Shown here piece by piece: positions 63,567-64,000 of a DNA stretch of 64,000 nt. The translations under genes were made by a program, and so were the position numbers. Origin of the DNA: Bacteroidales bacterium (lineage in GTDB: Bacteria > Bacteroidota > Bacteroidia > Bacteroidales > UBA3663); assembly GCA_017548545.1 (NCBI GenBank), contig JAFYZW010000046.1, forward strand, positions 1-64,000. The letters run 5' to 3'. Under the pieces are notes generated by a model. It had not been told where the DNA came from and searched no databases. It saw nothing but the letters and a program-made list of their open reading frames with translations. The first letter of the stretch is position 1. Each line of letters begins with the position of its first letter.

Positions 63567-64000
63567 TTACTGCAAAACAGCGTTGTAGGCTTTCTCAACA
63601 TCCTCTTTGGTAAGCTGTTGGAGTTGCTGTTTGGTGGGTTGGCTGATGCTGCTCAAACGTGAGGCCTGATAGGTGACACAGCTCTCGAAGAGGTTGCGCA
63701 CATATCGTCCGTTACCAAAATTGCGGTTCTTGTGCTCCACTACCCCATTTAACTGCTCTTGAAGATAGGCATCGGCATCTTCATCGAGTTTGTAGCCATA
63801 TTTGTTGGCTCGCATCAGATAGATTTTGTAAAGCTCTTCGCCAGTGTAATCGGGGAAATCGATGAAGCGGGTGAAACGTGATCGCAATCCAGGGTTGGAA
63901 TCGACGAAACGCTTCATTTCATCCTTGTACCCAGCCACGATGACCACAAGATTATCGCGGTCATCCTCCATACGTTTTAGCAACGTCGCGATAGCCTCCC
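63567..64000 (-). CDS. CbbX/SpoVK-like AAA ATPase, C-terminal part
   Basis: This fragment runs off the right edge. The reading frame stays open to base 64000 (EAIATLLKRM before the first internal Met), so the 5' part is missing. The visible 144 residues contain NLVVIVAGYKDEM with the sensor-1 region, the arginine-finger segment NPGLRSRFTRFIDFPDYTGEEL and a sensor-2 motif FGNGRYVRNLF. These are diagnostic of the CbbX/SpoVK AAA family. The partner and role cannot be judged without the rest of the gene. Confidence 0.88.
   Translation of the reverse strand, partial: EAIATLLKRMEDDRDNLVVIVAGYKDEMKRFVDSNPGLRSRFTRFIDFPDYTGEELYKIYLMRANKYGYKLDEDADAYLQEQLNGVVEHKNRNFGNGRYVRNLFESCVTYQASRLSSISQPTKQQLQQLTKEDVEKAYNAVLQ

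Overview
The window looks like the chromosome of a Bacteroidales bacterium, most likely a Prevotella- or Bacteroides-like gut or oral anaerobe. The main signs are promoters with the Bacteroidota -7 element TAnnTTTG (often TATCTTTG) instead of sigma70 boxes, an almost complete absence of Shine-Dalgarno sequences, and many lineage-typical families (DUF4254, DUF5686, DUF5715, BT_3928-type DoxX, a pyrophosphate-dependent phosphofructokinase, a free-standing AICAR transformylase, C-terminal tails of the DLQGRR...GIYV type). I see no phage, insertion sequence, CRISPR array or tRNA gene.

Layout. 1-250: the 3' end of a 23S rRNA gene, 5S rRNA and a strong terminator. 450-2198: a Na/phosphate cotransporter. 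2290-9154 (minus): an operon of AICAR transformylase, PPi-phosphofructokinase, dipeptide epimerase, rsmA and dnaG. 9287-12289 (plus): a glycosidase-like lipoprotein and a DUF5715 protein with an M15 peptidase-like zinc site. 12426-12587: a 53-codon ORF whose ATG lies in one arm of a 16-bp inverted repeat. 12537-19156 (minus): a tight six-gene operon of DUF4254, GT9 glycosyltransferase, an orphan LytTR response regulator, a second Na/phosphate cotransporter, thymidine kinase and an unrecognised 660-residue protein.

19328-34587 (plus): topoisomerase III, an LptD-like outer-membrane protein, the second half of the histidine pathway (hisH-hisA-hisF-hisIE), an FtsE-like ATPase, holA, a UDP-glucose dehydrogenase, an ACT/DUF711 pair and a secreted MG2-type protein. 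A small minus-strand nuclease-like gene lies between the ATPase and holA. This stretch carries two kinds of short repeats: six copies of a 27-bp element ending in a GC-rich palindrome, one of them inside the topB reading frame, and heptanucleotide tandem repeats directly before two start codons.

34743-36608 (minus): argS. 36729-44479 (plus): a MIP18/SufT-like Fe-S factor, lpxH, a sugar nucleotidyltransferase, a DUF5686 outer-membrane protein, a GT2 glycosyltransferase and a secreted subtilisin-like protease, largely an envelope group. 44617-51313: a more accessory stretch with an unknown protein, a GH18 lipoprotein, a DUF5009-type membrane acyltransferase and a large secreted lamin-tail/CotH protein. 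51368-58995: clpC, diverging from a tandem HU-like protein that heads DUF1599, DoxX, tpiA, SPOR and zinc-metallopeptidase genes. 59355-64000: a DUF2271 protein, a ThrE-type exporter, an HD-MsrA fusion protein, a YARHG-domain protein and the end of an AAA ATPase that runs off the window.

Most of the window is housekeeping. The points that most deserve a second look are the oriented palindromic repeat family and its exonised copy in topB, the HD-MsrA fusion, the inverted repeat covering a promoter and start codon at 12.4 kb, and the unrecognised 660-residue protein translationally coupled to thymidine kinase.
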